From assembly GCA_036245525.1 (NCBI GenBank), contig BTPG01000001.1, forward strand, positions 177,935,111 through 177,999,110: 64,000 nucleotides of DNA, in the 5' to 3' direction. The notes under the pieces are model-generated. The model searched no databases and was not told where the DNA came from. It worked only from the letters and a program-made list of their open reading frames with translations. Origin of the DNA: Semisulcospira habei (lineage: Eukaryota; Mollusca; Gastropoda; Semisulcospiridae). This document shows, piece after piece, positions 31,768 to 41,918 of this stretch. The number at the start of each line of letters is the position of its first letter. The stretch's first letter is position 1. The translations under genes were made by a program, and so were the position numbers.

Positions 31768-32299
31768 TTAGGATGAACAAGCAGGATCACAGTAAGACTA
31801 TTACACATGATAAGGAAGTTGTCATTGTCCAGAAGTATAAATACTTAGGCACCATCTTCGATGATTAACTGAATTGGGATGACAATACTGAAACTGTTGT
31901 GAAGAAAGGCCAGCAGAGATTGTATTTTCTGAGAAAGCTGAACTCTTTCTCTGTTCACAGGACCATTTTAACATTGTTTTACAAATCTTTCTTAGAAAGC
32001 ATCCTGACTTTTTCGTTCATCTGCTGGTTCCCAAATCTTAGTGTTAAAAACAAAAACAGTCTTCAGAGAATTGTTCGTCTCAGTTCAAAGATCATTGGGA
32101 AAGAACAGAGAAGTTTAGCCGTGTTCTGTGATCGTCAGATTGTAAGGAAAGCTACTTCCATCCTGGCTAGTGATGCTCATGTGATGAAAGACCTCCTTGA
32201 ATTGCTCCCGTCTGGCCGCCGATACAGACAACCATCATGTAAAACCAACTGCAGCAAACTGTCTTTCATCCCTGTTGCTGTCCAACTCTTAAATATTTT

Positions 32300-32301
32300 G
32301 T

Positions 32302-32376
<75 letters not shown>

Positions 32377-32390
32377 TGTGTGTGTGTGTG
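32300..32390. repeat. (TG)n microsatellite
   Basis: About 90 bp of near-pure TG in the 3' UTR of the Rex-type LINE. Confidence 0.9.
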
Positions 32391-34165
32391 ATTTACACAG
32401 CCGTTTCATCGCGTGGGTATTGCTGGCCTGGATGAACGGTTGTAGAGGGTGTAAGTGGAAAGTTAGACGTTAATGTGTTCACTGATAATGTTGTTAATAA
32501 TGCTCTTTAAGTTTTTATAATGTTTCAGTAACTGTATTAGAGTTTAGAGTTTTAACTATGTCTTAATCTTAGACAAGAAGTTTTCCAGGAGCAGACATTG
32601 GAAGTGACCATGACTTAGTGATGATGACCTTCCGACTCCGCCTAAAGAAGGTCAACAAGCAGGGTCCCACCAGAATCAAGTTTGACCTCAAGAAACTGAA
32701 AGACCCAGGAGTAGCGGAAGCCTTCCGGGCAAAGATAGGAGGAAAATTCGTGCCACTGCTACTTCTAGGTGCAGAAGACACAGATGTGGACACACTGATC
32801 GACACATTTAACACTGCTGTAACCCAAACAGCCAGTGAGATCCTTGGCAAACACCGACAAGCAAAGAAACCTTGGGTTACAGCTGACATCTTTGTTCTAT
32901 GTGACAAGCGTCGAGAATTAAAGAAAAAGAAATCAGAGGTAGAAGGAGCTAAACAATACAGGGAAATTAACCAGGATATCAAGAAAAGCATGAAAAAGGC
33001 AAAGAATAAGTGGATTGAAGATCAGTGTAAACACGTAGAAGAAAATCTGAACAAAAATAATAGCAAAAAAGCATACCAGCTGGTGAAAGACCTGACCAGT
33101 GTAAAACATGGACGCTCCTTGATCATTCAAGATAGTGAAGGGAACTGTCTTACAGAAGACCAAGACATACTGAAGAGATGGACAGAGTACTGCTCAGATT
33201 TGTACAACCACCGAGCTACACGGGACACAGGCATACTTGTCAACCCACCCGTGACCAACAATGGCAACTATCCCATCTTCCGAGAAGAAGTAGAGGCTGC
33301 AGTGAAGTCGCTGAAAAAAGGGAAGGCAGCAGGAGCAGACAACATCCCTGCAGAACTAGTCCAAGAAGGAGGAGAAGACATGATAAGCGCCTTACTAACA
33401 ATCTGCAAAAAGATCTGGCAGTCAGGGGATTGGCCCACACCATGGACCCAATCACTTATAATAACTCTCCCCAAAAAAGGCAACTTACATCAATGCCAGA
33501 ATTATCGCACGATCAGTCTTATATGCCACCCAAGCAAAGTCATGTTAAAGGTCCTACTGAACAGGCTGAAGCCACAGGCAGAAGAAATCATAGTTGAGGA
33601 ACAGGCAGGCTTCAGACCAGGGCGCAGCACAACTGAGAAGATCTTCAACCTGAGAGTTTTATGTGAGCGGTACCTCCAGCACCAGCAAGACCTCTATCAT
33701 GTCTTTGTGGATTTTAAGAAAGCATTTGACAGGGTGTAGCATGCAGCCCTTTGGTCCACCATGAAGCTATACAACATCAATGCCAACCTGATCAAAGTCA
33801 TAGCAAACTTTTACAACAAGGCCACTAGCGCAGTCTGCTTCAACGGCAAAATAGGAAACTGGTTTAGGACTACAGTTGGAGTCAGACAAGGCTGCTTGCT
33901 CTCACCTACTCTTTTCAACATCTTCCTGGAAATAATCATGACAGACGCTCTGAAAGATCATGAAGAAACTGTCAGTATTGGAGGCAGAACAATCACGAAC
34001 TTGCGCTTTGCAGACGACATTGATGGCCTTGCAGGAACAGAAAAGGAGCTAGCTCAGCTGGTGGAAAAGCTGGACAGTACAGCCATTGCGTATGGGATGG
34101 AAATCAGTGCAGAGAAGACCAAACTGGTGACAAATAACACCAGTGGCATTGGCACTGACGTCATG

Positions 34166-34604
34166 CAGGCATGGGAATTAGAAAAGTGAAAAAAGTCTGA
34201 AACTAGGGGGGTCTCCCCCAGGGGGGTCTCCCCCCCCCCCCCGCCCCCCCCCCCCCCCGCCCCCCCCCCCCCCCCCCCCCCCCCCCCGCCCCCCCCCCCC
34301 GGGAAACTTTAAAATCTAGATTAAAATCTGTGCAATCTGGCGCACGAGCATGAAAAGAGTACATTCAGTGTTGTAATGCCTGCTTGCATGGTAAAGTAAC
34401 GACTGCGTTACAGCCACAATAGGTGACGCGTAACTCTAGTGGGCGGCATATCACTTGAACGAATGCCTCGCAGTGTATAATGACCGGTGCTCAGTTACCT
34501 TTTGCACCCCAATTTTTTTTGGGGGAGAACAATTTTTTTTTTTGGTGACTGAGCAATATCATTTCGGCAGAAATTTGCCTTTAGGCGGACAATTCCCATG
34601 CCTG
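34166..34604. mobile_element. Small TIR element (non-autonomous DNA transposon)
   Basis: Starts CAGGCATGGGAATT and ends AATTCCCATGCCTG, a perfect 14-bp TIR, with a direct repeat GTCATG on both sides (34160-34165, 34605-34610). The uninterrupted sequence is seen in copy 1 near 1573. Contains a long C-rich run (34208-34301) and no ORF. Superfamily not determined. Confidence 0.85.
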
Positions 34605-35131
34605 GTCATGACTGGAAGCCAAACACTAGAAACAGTAAATAAATTCAAATACTTAGGAGCCATTGTGACAGATGAGGGATCAAAACCAGAAATACTGTCC
34701 AGGATTGCGCAGACAACAACAGCACTGACAAGATTGAAGACCATATGGAAGGACAGAAACATCACGCTCTGCTCCAAGATCAGACTGATGCGCTCCTTAG
34801 TCATCTCAGTGTTCTTGTATGCCTGCGAGTCATGGACCCTCACAGCAGACCTTGAAAGGGGGATACAAGCCACTCAAATGAGATGTTTACGAAGGCTGCT
34901 TGGCATTTCATACAGAGATCACATCATGAACGAGGAAGTGGGAAGCAGAATCAGGCAAGCCATCGGGCCCTATGAAGACCTATTAGCCATTGTGAAAAAA
35001 CGCAAACTGAAGTGGTATGGGCATGTCACGCGTTCAGCAGGACTTGCCAAAACAATCCTGCAAGGCACTGTGCAAGGAGGACAAAGGAGAGGAAGACAGA
35101 GGAAAAGATGGGAGGACAATACGCTAAGAAT

Positions 35132-35690
35132 GACCCTCCAGCGTGTCCAGAACAATGCTGCCCGCCTTGTCCTCAGAAAGAAAAAATCCGACCACATCAC
35201 TCCCCTGCTCAAACTCCTTCACTGGCTTCCCATCCCCCAACGCATCCAATACAAGATTCTGTCTCTCTGCCACAAATCCCTGAACAACTGCGCTCCTGCC
35301 TATCTCTCCAACTTACTTCACCCCTACAATCCTCCCCGCTCCCTCCTCTCCACCTCCACATCCCCCGCACCAAACTGAGCACTTTCGGCCCACGCTCCTT
35401 CTCTGTATACGGTCCATCCGCCTGGAACACTCTCCCACTCTCTCTCCATCAGAAACACTCTCTCTCCTCCTTCCAGTCCACCCTCAAAACTCACCTCTTT
35501 CAACAGTTCTAGCACTATATCACCACACTCCCTACCCCAAGTCGACTGTTGAAATGTATTTCACTTTTTGTGGTACGCGAGCCGTTGTCTAAGCGTGCGC
35601 ATGCGTGCGTGAGCTGTGAGTGCGCGCTTAGAGTTATAATTATTATAAGATAAGCGCATTATAAATACCGTAATTATTATTATTATTATT
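35132..35690 (+). mobile_element. CR1-like LINE 3' fragment
   Basis: Matches 29480-30040 (VQNNAARLVLRKKKSDHITP, WNTLPLSLHQKHSLSSFQS) with the same (ATT)n tail. The coding part is open through 35378 in one frame with a small deletion at about 35345. It interrupts the RTE copy between CTAAGAATG and AGAACAGAG. Confidence 0.85.
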
Positions 35691-35880
35691 TAGAACAGAG
35701 AGGAATGGAGGGAGCTGGTTGCCAAGTCATCAGTGGTGCCCCAACGGTCGGCAAGACTATGGGATATAGATAGATAGAATCTTAGTATTATAAGTCTTAC
35801 AGATTTAGTATATTAATATCAGGTACAAAGGCGATATTAGAATGTCCTGATATTAATTAATGTTTATTGAATGACATTTA

Positions 35881-36004
35881 CATGGGTGGGACCGAAAAAA
35901 AAGTTGAATCCTGAAGCGAGGGTCTTAGGGGACTTTTTAAGTGAAATTTTTTTTTTTTTTTTAAATCCGGAAATCCGGCTTTAGACGGAAAAGTCCCACC
36001 CATG
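35881..36004. mobile_element. Small TIR element related to 34166-34604
   Basis: CATGGGTGGGAC (35881-35892) and GTCCCACCCATG (35993-36004) are perfect inverted copies. Next to the right TIR, TTTAGACGG resembles TTTAGGCGG of the larger element. 124 bp, no ORF. Confidence 0.7.
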
Positions 36005-36088
36005 CTTTTATTTGATTGTTTCCCCCCGTCCACACAACTGCAATTGCCCTTTAAGGGATAAATAAAGTTTATTGAATTGAATTGAATT

Positions 36089-36190
36089 GAGAAAGTGCCA
36101 ACGTTAAAGCTTACCACATCCCATGGACAGACAATGGATGGCCCAGTATATAGATTCACTTTTGCTATTGCACGTGGGCAAACAAAATAG
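36089..36190. repeat. TGACCTTGACC repeat, copy 3 right part
   Basis: GAGAAAGTGCCAACGTTAAAG to GATTCACTTTTGC matches the 3' ends of copies 1 and 4; continuation of 30340-30768. Confidence 0.75.
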
Positions 36191-36549
36191 TGCTACAACT
36201 AGTAGCTCAACAGCTTAATAAAAAATAGTGATCACTTATTGATTCTTAAGACATTTCAGAAGTTATGGTACACTTACTGCCATACATTACACTACTGTCC
36301 TGTATTAAGGCAGGATATTGTCTGCAAGGAATCACATGTGAAACCCGACAAATCCTATCTCAATGCAAAGTAATTTATCTGGATGGTGGCTTGCTACCAA
36401 TAAATTAAAGTTATCAAAACATAAAAATCCCTTGATTATTTTTGGATCACAACTTTATTTAATTTTGATTTAGAAGACTACTTTACAGAAAACAGAAAAT
36501 GTGAAAAGTGATGTAGGACAGACATAACTGCACTCAAAATAAATCTCAC
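36191..36549. other. Intron sequence, AT-rich
   Basis: Downstream (minus strand) of the exon at 36550-36733. No repeat or ORF recognised. Confidence 0.4.
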
Positions 36550-36733
36550 TTTTAGGTTTGTTGGTGAGTGGTGGAGGGGCAGGAGGCAGGCGGCCATTGT
36601 CATCACTGTGGTCCTGACTGCGCTCACGGTCGCGTTCCTTGGCCATCAGCTGGGCATGAGCGGGTGAGTCGACAGGTGGCATGACGATGAGACTAGTGGG
36701 CCGTGACCGTGACCGTGGTTTGTCCGGTGTGCC
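36550..36733 (-). CDS. ASAP1: Exon of ASAP-like Arf-GAP: Pro/Ser-rich linker (184 nt)
   Basis: Acceptor TTGCTGCAG|GGC at 36734/36733 and donor AAAA|GTGAGA at 36550/36549. The frame reads GTPDKPRSRSRPTSLIVMPP, then an Arg/Glu/Asp-rich helix-like stretch, then PPAPPPLTNKPK. It enters in phase 0, matching the end of the 48-nt exon at 48993, and leaves in phase 1. This is the position of the disordered, proline-rich region between the ankyrin repeats and SH3 domain in ASAP proteins. The local sequence is not conserved enough to prove homology alone; assignment rests on phase continuity with the exons upstream. Confidence 0.72.
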
Positions 36734-36759
36734 CTGCAGCAACGTGATGTGAACATGGT

Positions 36760-36990
36760 TGACAGTAGGAAAAACTGAAATGACTGAAAACGGTCCACAG
36801 ACTAACAAGACCACCCCCCCCCCCCCCCAAATGATCCATGGCCAGCAAGAGGCCTAAATTCTCATGAGAGAATTTATGCCTCTTGCAGATGGAACAGGCT
36901 GGCTGAAGACTTGTTCTGTCCGAACCCAAAAGCTGAAATTCAGCTTCCCAGGATTTTTAAAGGGCTGAATCAGTCTCCAGGACTAAAGAA
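36760..36990 (-). repeat. Intronic repeat with internal hairpin, copy 1
   Basis: Reverse complement resembles 49136-49350: both share ACTGAAAAC(A/G)GTCCACAGA, a CCAGCAAGAG block, and GTCCTGGAGACTG. Inside, GCAAGAGGCctaAATTCTC and its mirror form a foldback. A poly-C run is at 36817-36829. Confidence 0.6.
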
Positions 36991-37017
36991 TGACGCCTGT
37001 GTGTGAAAATCAACAAA

Positions 37018-37160
37018 CTGAGCCTCAACACACACAGCCTGCTAGTGGCCCTCAAGACCCTCAAAAACTAAGCCTCAATACACACAGCCTGCCAGTGGCC
37101 CTCAAGACCCTCAAAAACTAAACCTCAATACACGCAGCCTGCTAGTGGCCCTCAAGATAT
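37018..37160. repeat. Tandem repeat, ~53-bp unit, about 2.6 copies
   Basis: Units contain CACAGCCTGCTAGTGGCCC (also CCTGCCAGTGGCC) then TCAAGACCCTCAAAAACTAA. Rest of 36990-37449 unassigned. Confidence 0.85.
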
Positions 37161-37462
37161 ACTGGCAAAAGGCTGTTCAATCCCTTGACTGCCAGAGCAC
37201 AGGGAACATTCAAATACAAGAGGCATAAAACCTGCATACCTGTCAAGTCCTCCGATTTCGGCGGGAGACTCCCGACTTTGAAACCCATCTCCTGCTTTCT
37301 CCTGGCCTCCTGATTTCATGACTTTTTCTCCCGATTCTCCCGAGAAAATTTGAAAACTTTGAACGCATGTATCGTCAGCAGTTTTGTTTTCTTTCAGCCA
37401 TTTCGGAACAAAAGGCGATCACCCACATGATCCAGTTACTTCCGGTTTTAATCGAGCAAAAA

Positions 37463-38125
37463 CAGAGCTGAGGTGGAAGCCCTGGTCCACGCAGCTAACA
37501 CCCTTGGTGGCACTGCAGACCCTGATGCCCAGATTGTCTTCCTTACTGATGCCATGTCTGTCCTTGAGGCAGCAACAGCAAGCAAACTGCCACGTCTACA
37601 AGAGGCACTGCAAAACATCAAGTGCACCAGACTGGTGCTGCAGTGGATCCCCTCACACTGTGGCATCTACGGCAATGAAGAAGCTGACAGAATGGCAAAA
37701 GCGGGCGCAAAGAAGGAACAAGATGAAAATGGAGTCAGCTTCACAGAGATGAAGACCATCATTAAGTCTGTGTACAGACCACCACAACGGCCCATAGACA
37801 GTTACCATCAGCTGTCCAGACAAGAGCAGGTGACCATCTTTCGTCTGAGGACTGGGCACAACCGACTCAATTTCCACCTGCACAGACGCTTCCACCTCGT
37901 GCCATCTCCCCTGTGCCCTTGTGGAGAAGCAGAGCAGACCACAGAGCACATCCTCCAGGACTGTGGGAACCACCAGCCGCTGAGGGAGGAGATATGGCCG
38001 AAGCCCGCCACTCTACAGGAGAAACTGTACGGGCCTGTGGAGGCACTACAGAAGACCACAGATTTCATTTTGAGAGCCAAACTCCAAGTGTGACGGCATT
38101 CGAGAAGAAGAAGAAGAAGAAGAAG
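37463..38125 (+). mobile_element. 5'-truncated LINE fragment with RNase H and (GAA)n tail
   Basis: TSD AATCGAGCAAAAA (13 bp) at 37450-37462 and 38126-38138. Ends CGGCATTCGAGAAGAAGAAG. Only the RNase H and C terminus of ORF2 are present. Confidence 0.88.
37473..38093 (+). CDS. LINE ORF2 C-terminal fragment: RNase H and Cys-His domain (206 aa)
   Basis: An uninterrupted frame reading through the 3' half of an RNase H domain: FLTDAMSVLEAA (the catalytic Asp strand) and LQWIPSHCGIYGNEEADRMA (catalytic His/Asp region). A Cys-His cluster follows (CPCGEAEQTTEHILQDC), typical of LINE ORF2 ends. The first RNase H strand and everything upstream are missing because of 5' truncation, so it is not an autonomous gene although the frame is open. 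The family differs from the LINE at 5099-11517. Confidence 0.82.
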   Translation: MEALVHAANTLGGTADPDAQIVFLTDAMSVLEAATASKLPRLQEALQNIKCTRLVLQWIPSHCGIYGNEEADRMAKAGAKKEQDENGVSFTEMKTIIKSVYRPPQRPIDSYHQLSRQEQVTIFRLRTGHNRLNFHLHRRFHLVPSPLCPCGEAEQTTEHILQDCGNHQPLREEIWPKPATLQEKLYGPVEALQKTTDFILRAKLQV

Positions 38126-38138
38126 AATCGAGCAAAAA

Positions 38139-38709
38139 AATCATCTGCTATTTTTCAAAAGACAGAGGCAAAAGGCGGATGGATCTAGCAAAAGACAACG
38201 GCGAGTAAATAAATCGTGGTCAGTTACTAGCAGATTTTACTAAGATTTTACTAAGTAAAACGTGCGAATGGCTTCTCCATAAAATATGCGGGGCAGAGTG
38301 CAGTACCCAACAGCAAGTCTTACTACAGGCATTTTTCTGTGTCTTTGGTCTTACAGAGAGCCTATTTATGAATGCAGATAGCAGTAGGCAGACATATAAA
38401 CTGCACACATGTCCTTTCCAATCTGTTTAGAAGAATTTTAATTCTTCTTCTCGAATGCCGTCACACTTGGAGTTTGGCTCTCAAAATGAATACAGCTATC
38501 ATAATGTAATCTAGTCTCAATATTGACATTTTCTGGGAAGAGTATCTGTGTTACTGGAGATGTTCTCTTTTTCGGCATGTTATAATTTTATTGAGTGTAC
38601 ATCAGATAGCAGCATCAGATTTCAGAAATTTGAAATAATTCAAATAAAATTACATTATTTTTTAAAGATTTTTACATAACAAGAAATATTTAATGGTGTT
38701 GTGTGAATT
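38139..38709. other. Spacer with an inverted mini-copy of the (GAA)n LINE end at 38441-38488
   Basis: 38441-38488 is the reverse complement of 38060-38113 (TTCTCGAATGCCGTCACACT onwards), a ~48-bp minus-strand 3' end. The rest is unassigned AT-rich DNA. Confidence 0.7.
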
Positions 38710-38719
38710 CATGGTAAAA

Positions 38720-39628
38720 ACTCACAAACCAGATAGGTGAGGCTAGCGCTGGCAGAATTGTACACAAACTAAAGGGAATCACTCAGCACTGGACAGACAA
38801 ACAGTTAGATCCCCTGCCCCCGCCTATCAGGCACCCAATCGCCGGCCCACAGAGAAATACGCAGGTATAGGACAAGACGATCATCTACATCCTCTTAAAA
38901 GGATGCATCAGGTCTCGCTTATAACCCATGTCTTTCTCCGGAACTTAGGAAGTAGGCAGGAGAAACATACATGCACAAACACGAAGGTGCTTATGTGGTT
39001 GGGTAAATACCCTGATTTCACACAGTAGATGCACAGAACATTACACAACAATGTAATGATACAATTTTGCCTCGAGTTATATATACTCACAAACCAGATA
39101 GGTAAGGCTAGAGCTGGCAGAATTGTACACAAACCAAGGGGAATCACTCAGCGCTGGACAGACAAACAGTTAGATCCCCTATCACCTATCTGGTTTGTGA
39201 GTTAGATCCCCTGCCTCACCTATCTGGTTTGTGAGTTAGATCCCCTGCCCCCGCCTATCAGGCACCCAATCGCCAGCCCACAGAGAAATATGCAGGTATA
39301 GGACAAGACGATCATCTACATCCTCTAAAAGGATGCATCAGGTCTCACTTATAACCCATGTCTTTCTCCGGAACTTAGGAAGTAGGCAGGAGAAACATAC
39401 ATACACAAACACGAAGGTGCACTACCATATTTCACACAGTAGATGCACAGAGCATTACACAACAATGTAATGATACAAATTTGCCTTGAGTTATATATAC
39501 TCACATGATCATCTTGTCCTATACCTGCGTATTTCTCTGTGGGCTGGCGATTGGGTGCCTGATAGGCGGGGGCAGGGGATCTAACTGTTTGTCTGTCCAG
39601 CGCTGAGTGATTCCCCTTGGTTTGTGTA
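38720..39628. mobile_element. CAAACCAGAT-family composite foldback element (909 bp)
   Basis: Flanked by the direct repeat CATGGTAAAA (38710-38719 and 39629-39638). Starts ACTCACAAACCAGATAGG and ends CCTTGGTTTGTGTA. Inside are two direct units (38720-39086, 39087-39500) and a third, inverted, partial unit (about 39500-39628). A small tandem of TATCTGGTTTGTGAGTTAG lies at 39190-39240. No ORF. Same family as the palindrome at 44025-44333. Confidence 0.82.
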
Positions 39629-39904
39629 CATGGTAAAAATGCAACAAACACACACACAAAAGTAATAATCTGAATATAATGTTTGCACACTTTTCATGCT
39701 GATAGTTATTGCCATGTGTAAAATGCCATGACGCTGTGAAAAAAGGCCGCAAAAAATCTCCAGATTTCCCATTTTCAAAACTTGACAGGTATGAACCTGA
39801 TGAGACCCTGCAGTTTCAGATGCTGATGATGGCCTGACACACAGCAAAAGCATGCATAGGCACATGGCGCATATGTTTTACAGACATTGTTTTTAGCCTT
39901 TTGG

Positions 39905-40020
39905 GACCAGTTGCAAGAGTGACCTTAGTCCTGCGCCAGGCACTAAGCAAGGTGCTCCACTATAGTGGAACACTCCGCTTAGTGCCTGGTGCAGGACTAT
40001 GCTTACTCATGCAACTGACC
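39905..40020. repeat. Near-perfect hairpin, ~55-bp arms, no loop
   Basis: AGTCCTGCGCCAGGCACTAAG on the left (split: AGTCCTGCGCC, AGGCACTAAG) is mirrored by CTTAGTGCCT and GGTGCAGGACT on the right, with the centre at TATA (39961-39964). Outer arms also pair (CAGTTGCA / TGCAACTG). No flanking TSD identified. Confidence 0.8.
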
Positions 40021-40523
40021 TCTGGTGTTCAAGGGGTAATTGCCCTGCACAAACTTGGCTTGGTTGGTAGCAGGACAGCTTCGCTTTCTGTGCTGTCTGC
40101 ATGACAGACAACAGGGACCAAGCTTCATGCCACTCTACTGATCGGGAACGGATCCAGCAGACAGAGACAATGGCAGAGAAACAAAGGGACGACTGAAGCT
40201 GGCTCACAACACACTTTGCAAACATGTGTACAGTGCTAGTAGCTACACCCAGTAAGCAACAGATCCTCTGGCTGACCTTGGCCTGGAGACCAGATACACA
40301 TGCCTTAGATTCAAGGGGACATATTAACATATATATACAGTAAACTCTAGATATCACAAATTACCATAGGACCCAATTTTTCCTGTTGTTATATGCAAAG
40401 TTTGTTAAAAGTAAAGTAATTTACACCAAAAAAATGCTGTTGGGACCTCCTCCGTGCAACACAAATGTGGCTGATCATAGCAGTTGGCCATGAAAGGGGT
40501 GACCACCCAAATATGAATTTTTC
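40021..40523. other. Unassigned intronic spacer
   Basis: No ORF, exon or clear repeat ends. Confidence 0.4.
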
Positions 40524-40788
40524 TCTAAAATGTATTTTTTCGAAAAATACTTACCGACAGCATTACTACTAGGAATGCTTTGCTTAGCTTAGCAATTTTA
40601 GCCAAAAAAAAACTCGTTGTGTACCTCACCAGGGAAGCGACTCCCGGTGGCCCTTATCCACTTATCCAGATACCCCGAGTAGCCTCCCCTGTCTGTCTAT
40701 CCGGTGGCGCGCTCACCGATTCCCACCAGTCTCTGAGTCTTAGCTCTACTGCGGCAAGCGGGGAAGGCGGTAGAGACCTCTGAGTATT

Positions 40789-40853
40789 GCCGTTGGTAAG
40801 CATTTTTCGAAAGAGAAAAATTCATTTATTTTCTAAAAATCATTACCAACGGC
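40789..40853. other. DIRS internal complementary region (ICR)
   Basis: A 65-bp near-palindrome, GCCGTTGGTAAGCATTTTTC...ATTACCAACGGC. Its left half resembles the left terminus reversed; its right half repeats the right terminus. It lies just downstream of the recombinase gene, the position expected for the DIRS ICR, which templates joining of the ends into a circle. The same arrangement is at 62367-62441. Confidence 0.8.
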
Positions 40854-40977
40854 ATTACTACTAGGAAGAATGGCGAATAGGAGGAGGGTGCCGCATTTCC
40901 TGATTACACCTGTCTGACGCTTGAGCGCCTCGGCGCATAACTATCGAGCCCCCTCCCCAATTTTAGCTAGGCATTAC

Positions 40978-41918
40978 CTATGGCGCCAGGAGGGAGTGCT
41001 GCGCGGCTAATATGTCCCCCAGTAGGGCCAGGTTGTCGCGCTGGCCGGATAGGTCTCGCAAGTAGAAGCGGGCGAAGGTAGACTCGGCCCGCCAACCCAC
41101 GGCTGCCACAATGTCGCTCACTGCGCAGTTGTGGTCAAAGGCGACGCTCACAGCCACTTCTCTGACTTCATGTGCCCCGATACACAATTGTCCTGGCCTG
41201 TTCGGGGGCGAGCTCTTTGTATGTCTTCCGTATCACCCAGCGGAGCCAGGAAGAGATCGTCTGCGCCGATATGTCTCGTCTGCCCGGAGCCAAGGGCAGG
41301 AATAGGCGCAAGCGCCCTTGTCTTAGTGGCTTCATTCTGCGCAGGTACACTTTAAGCGCTCTGACGGGGTCCTGTAAGCGGGAGTCCATGGTCTGTTCCG
41401 TCACCCTGAGCGGACGGATGGTCAAACCTTGAGGCGCGGACGCTGGGAGGCGATTCTTGGCCAGAAACGTAGGGTCGGTGAGGAACTGCACCAAGCTGTC
41501 GGCCTGGCGTTGGAGACATGAAGGTCGCACCGAGAAGGTGTGAATCTCACTGACTCGCGAGGCTGAGGCGAGGGCGAGTAGGAAGTAGGTCTTCCTGGTT
41601 AGGTCTCCAAGTCGCACCAGTGGCAAAGGCTTGAACCGGTCCGAGTTGAGCCAAGTGAGCACCCAGGACAGGTACCAAAGCGGAATTAGCAATCGGGACG
41701 CCGGTCGTTGCAGATCGAAGTATGCCATAAGATCCGCGAGGTCTCTGCAGGCACCAGGATCCGGGTGGCCCGAGTGTCGATAAGTGTCTGCCACCATTGC
41801 TAGGTAAGCTCGGATGGTAATGGGGGCCAGGTTCTGTTTGGCGAAAAGCCACAGGAAGAACTCGGCCAGCTGGGGGCGTGTCAAATCCGTGGGGGAGAGT
41901 CGCTCCTCTGCGCACCAA
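40978..41918 (-). pseudogene. DIRS tyrosine recombinase, frameshifted
   Basis: Integrates the circular cDNA by site-specific recombination. Reading from 41918: an N-terminal SAM-like core (FFLWLFAKQNLAPITIRAYL), the box I Arg in ASRVSEIHTF, then FLPLAPGRRDISAQ. The frame is lost near 41180 and picked up in 41187-40978, where box II HEVREVAV supplies His and Arg, and STFARFYLRDL supplies the nucleophilic Tyr. All catalytic residues are visible but not in one frame. The upstream frame also shifts near 41890-41930. Confidence 0.85.

Larger units (their letters stand above)
30779..32301 (+). pseudogene. Rex1/Babar-type RT remnant, rearranged
   Basis: Order seen: NKSAGPDGICGRTLKFC (RT start), then an out-of-place copy of the C-terminal segment KEQRSLAVFCDRQIVRKATS (30855-30966), then PQHVLVNG, GSPQGCCLSPLLYILYTDDL, FSDDSALLSL (the active site reads F-S-D-D) and the element break. 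After the nested SINE: KYKYLGTIFDD, stop at 31866, LNSFSVHRTILTLFYKSFLE, then the same KEQRSLAVFC segment in its normal place and SGRRYRQPSCKTN. Frames shift several times. Clade from general knowledge of Rex1 endings. Confidence 0.78.
32618..35760 (+). pseudogene. RTE family 1 polyprotein remnant
   Basis: Begins in the endonuclease C terminus (SDHDLVMMTFRLRLKKV just upstream of 32650), followed by the connector and RT: KGKAAGADNIPAELVQEGG, LPKKGNLHQCQNYRTISLI, GFRPGRSTTEKIFNLR, VDFKKAFDRV. A TGG-to-TAG nonsense follows at 33737-33739 (copy 1 has Trp). RT continues GVRQGCLLSPTLFNIF and LRFADDIDGLAG to about 34165, and resumes after the TIR element at 34605 (KFKYLGAIVTDEGSKPEILS) to about 35130. 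About 35 nt are missing before the CR1 insertion. Confidence 0.86.
32573..35777 (+). mobile_element. RTE-type LINE, family 1, copy 2 (5'-truncated, interrupted twice)
   Basis: TSD AATCTTAG (8 bp) at 32565-32572 and 35778-35785. The 3' end GGGATATAGATAGATAG matches copy 1 (2231). Interrupted by a TIR element (34166-34604) and a CR1 3' fragment (35132-35690). Confidence 0.88.
30769..36088 (+). mobile_element. Rex1/Babar-type LINE carrying nested insertions
   Basis: Coding remnants at 30779-31323 and 31781-32301, a 3' UTR with a (TG)n tract, and a 3' end of CTTTAAGGGATAAATAAAG followed by (ATTGA)n at 36050-36088. Nested in it are a short LINE-tail fragment with a SINE (31324-31767), an RTE LINE (32573-35777) and a small TIR element (35881-36004). 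Confidence 0.78.

Noticed and set aside
38720..39628. CRISPR-like array of direct repeats
   Set aside because: The window is animal DNA, units are long and irregular, there are no uniform spacers, and the whole block is bounded by one TSD.
41172..41432. Plus-strand ORFs across the DIRS region
   Set aside because: Shadows of the minus-strand recombinase and RNase H frames.
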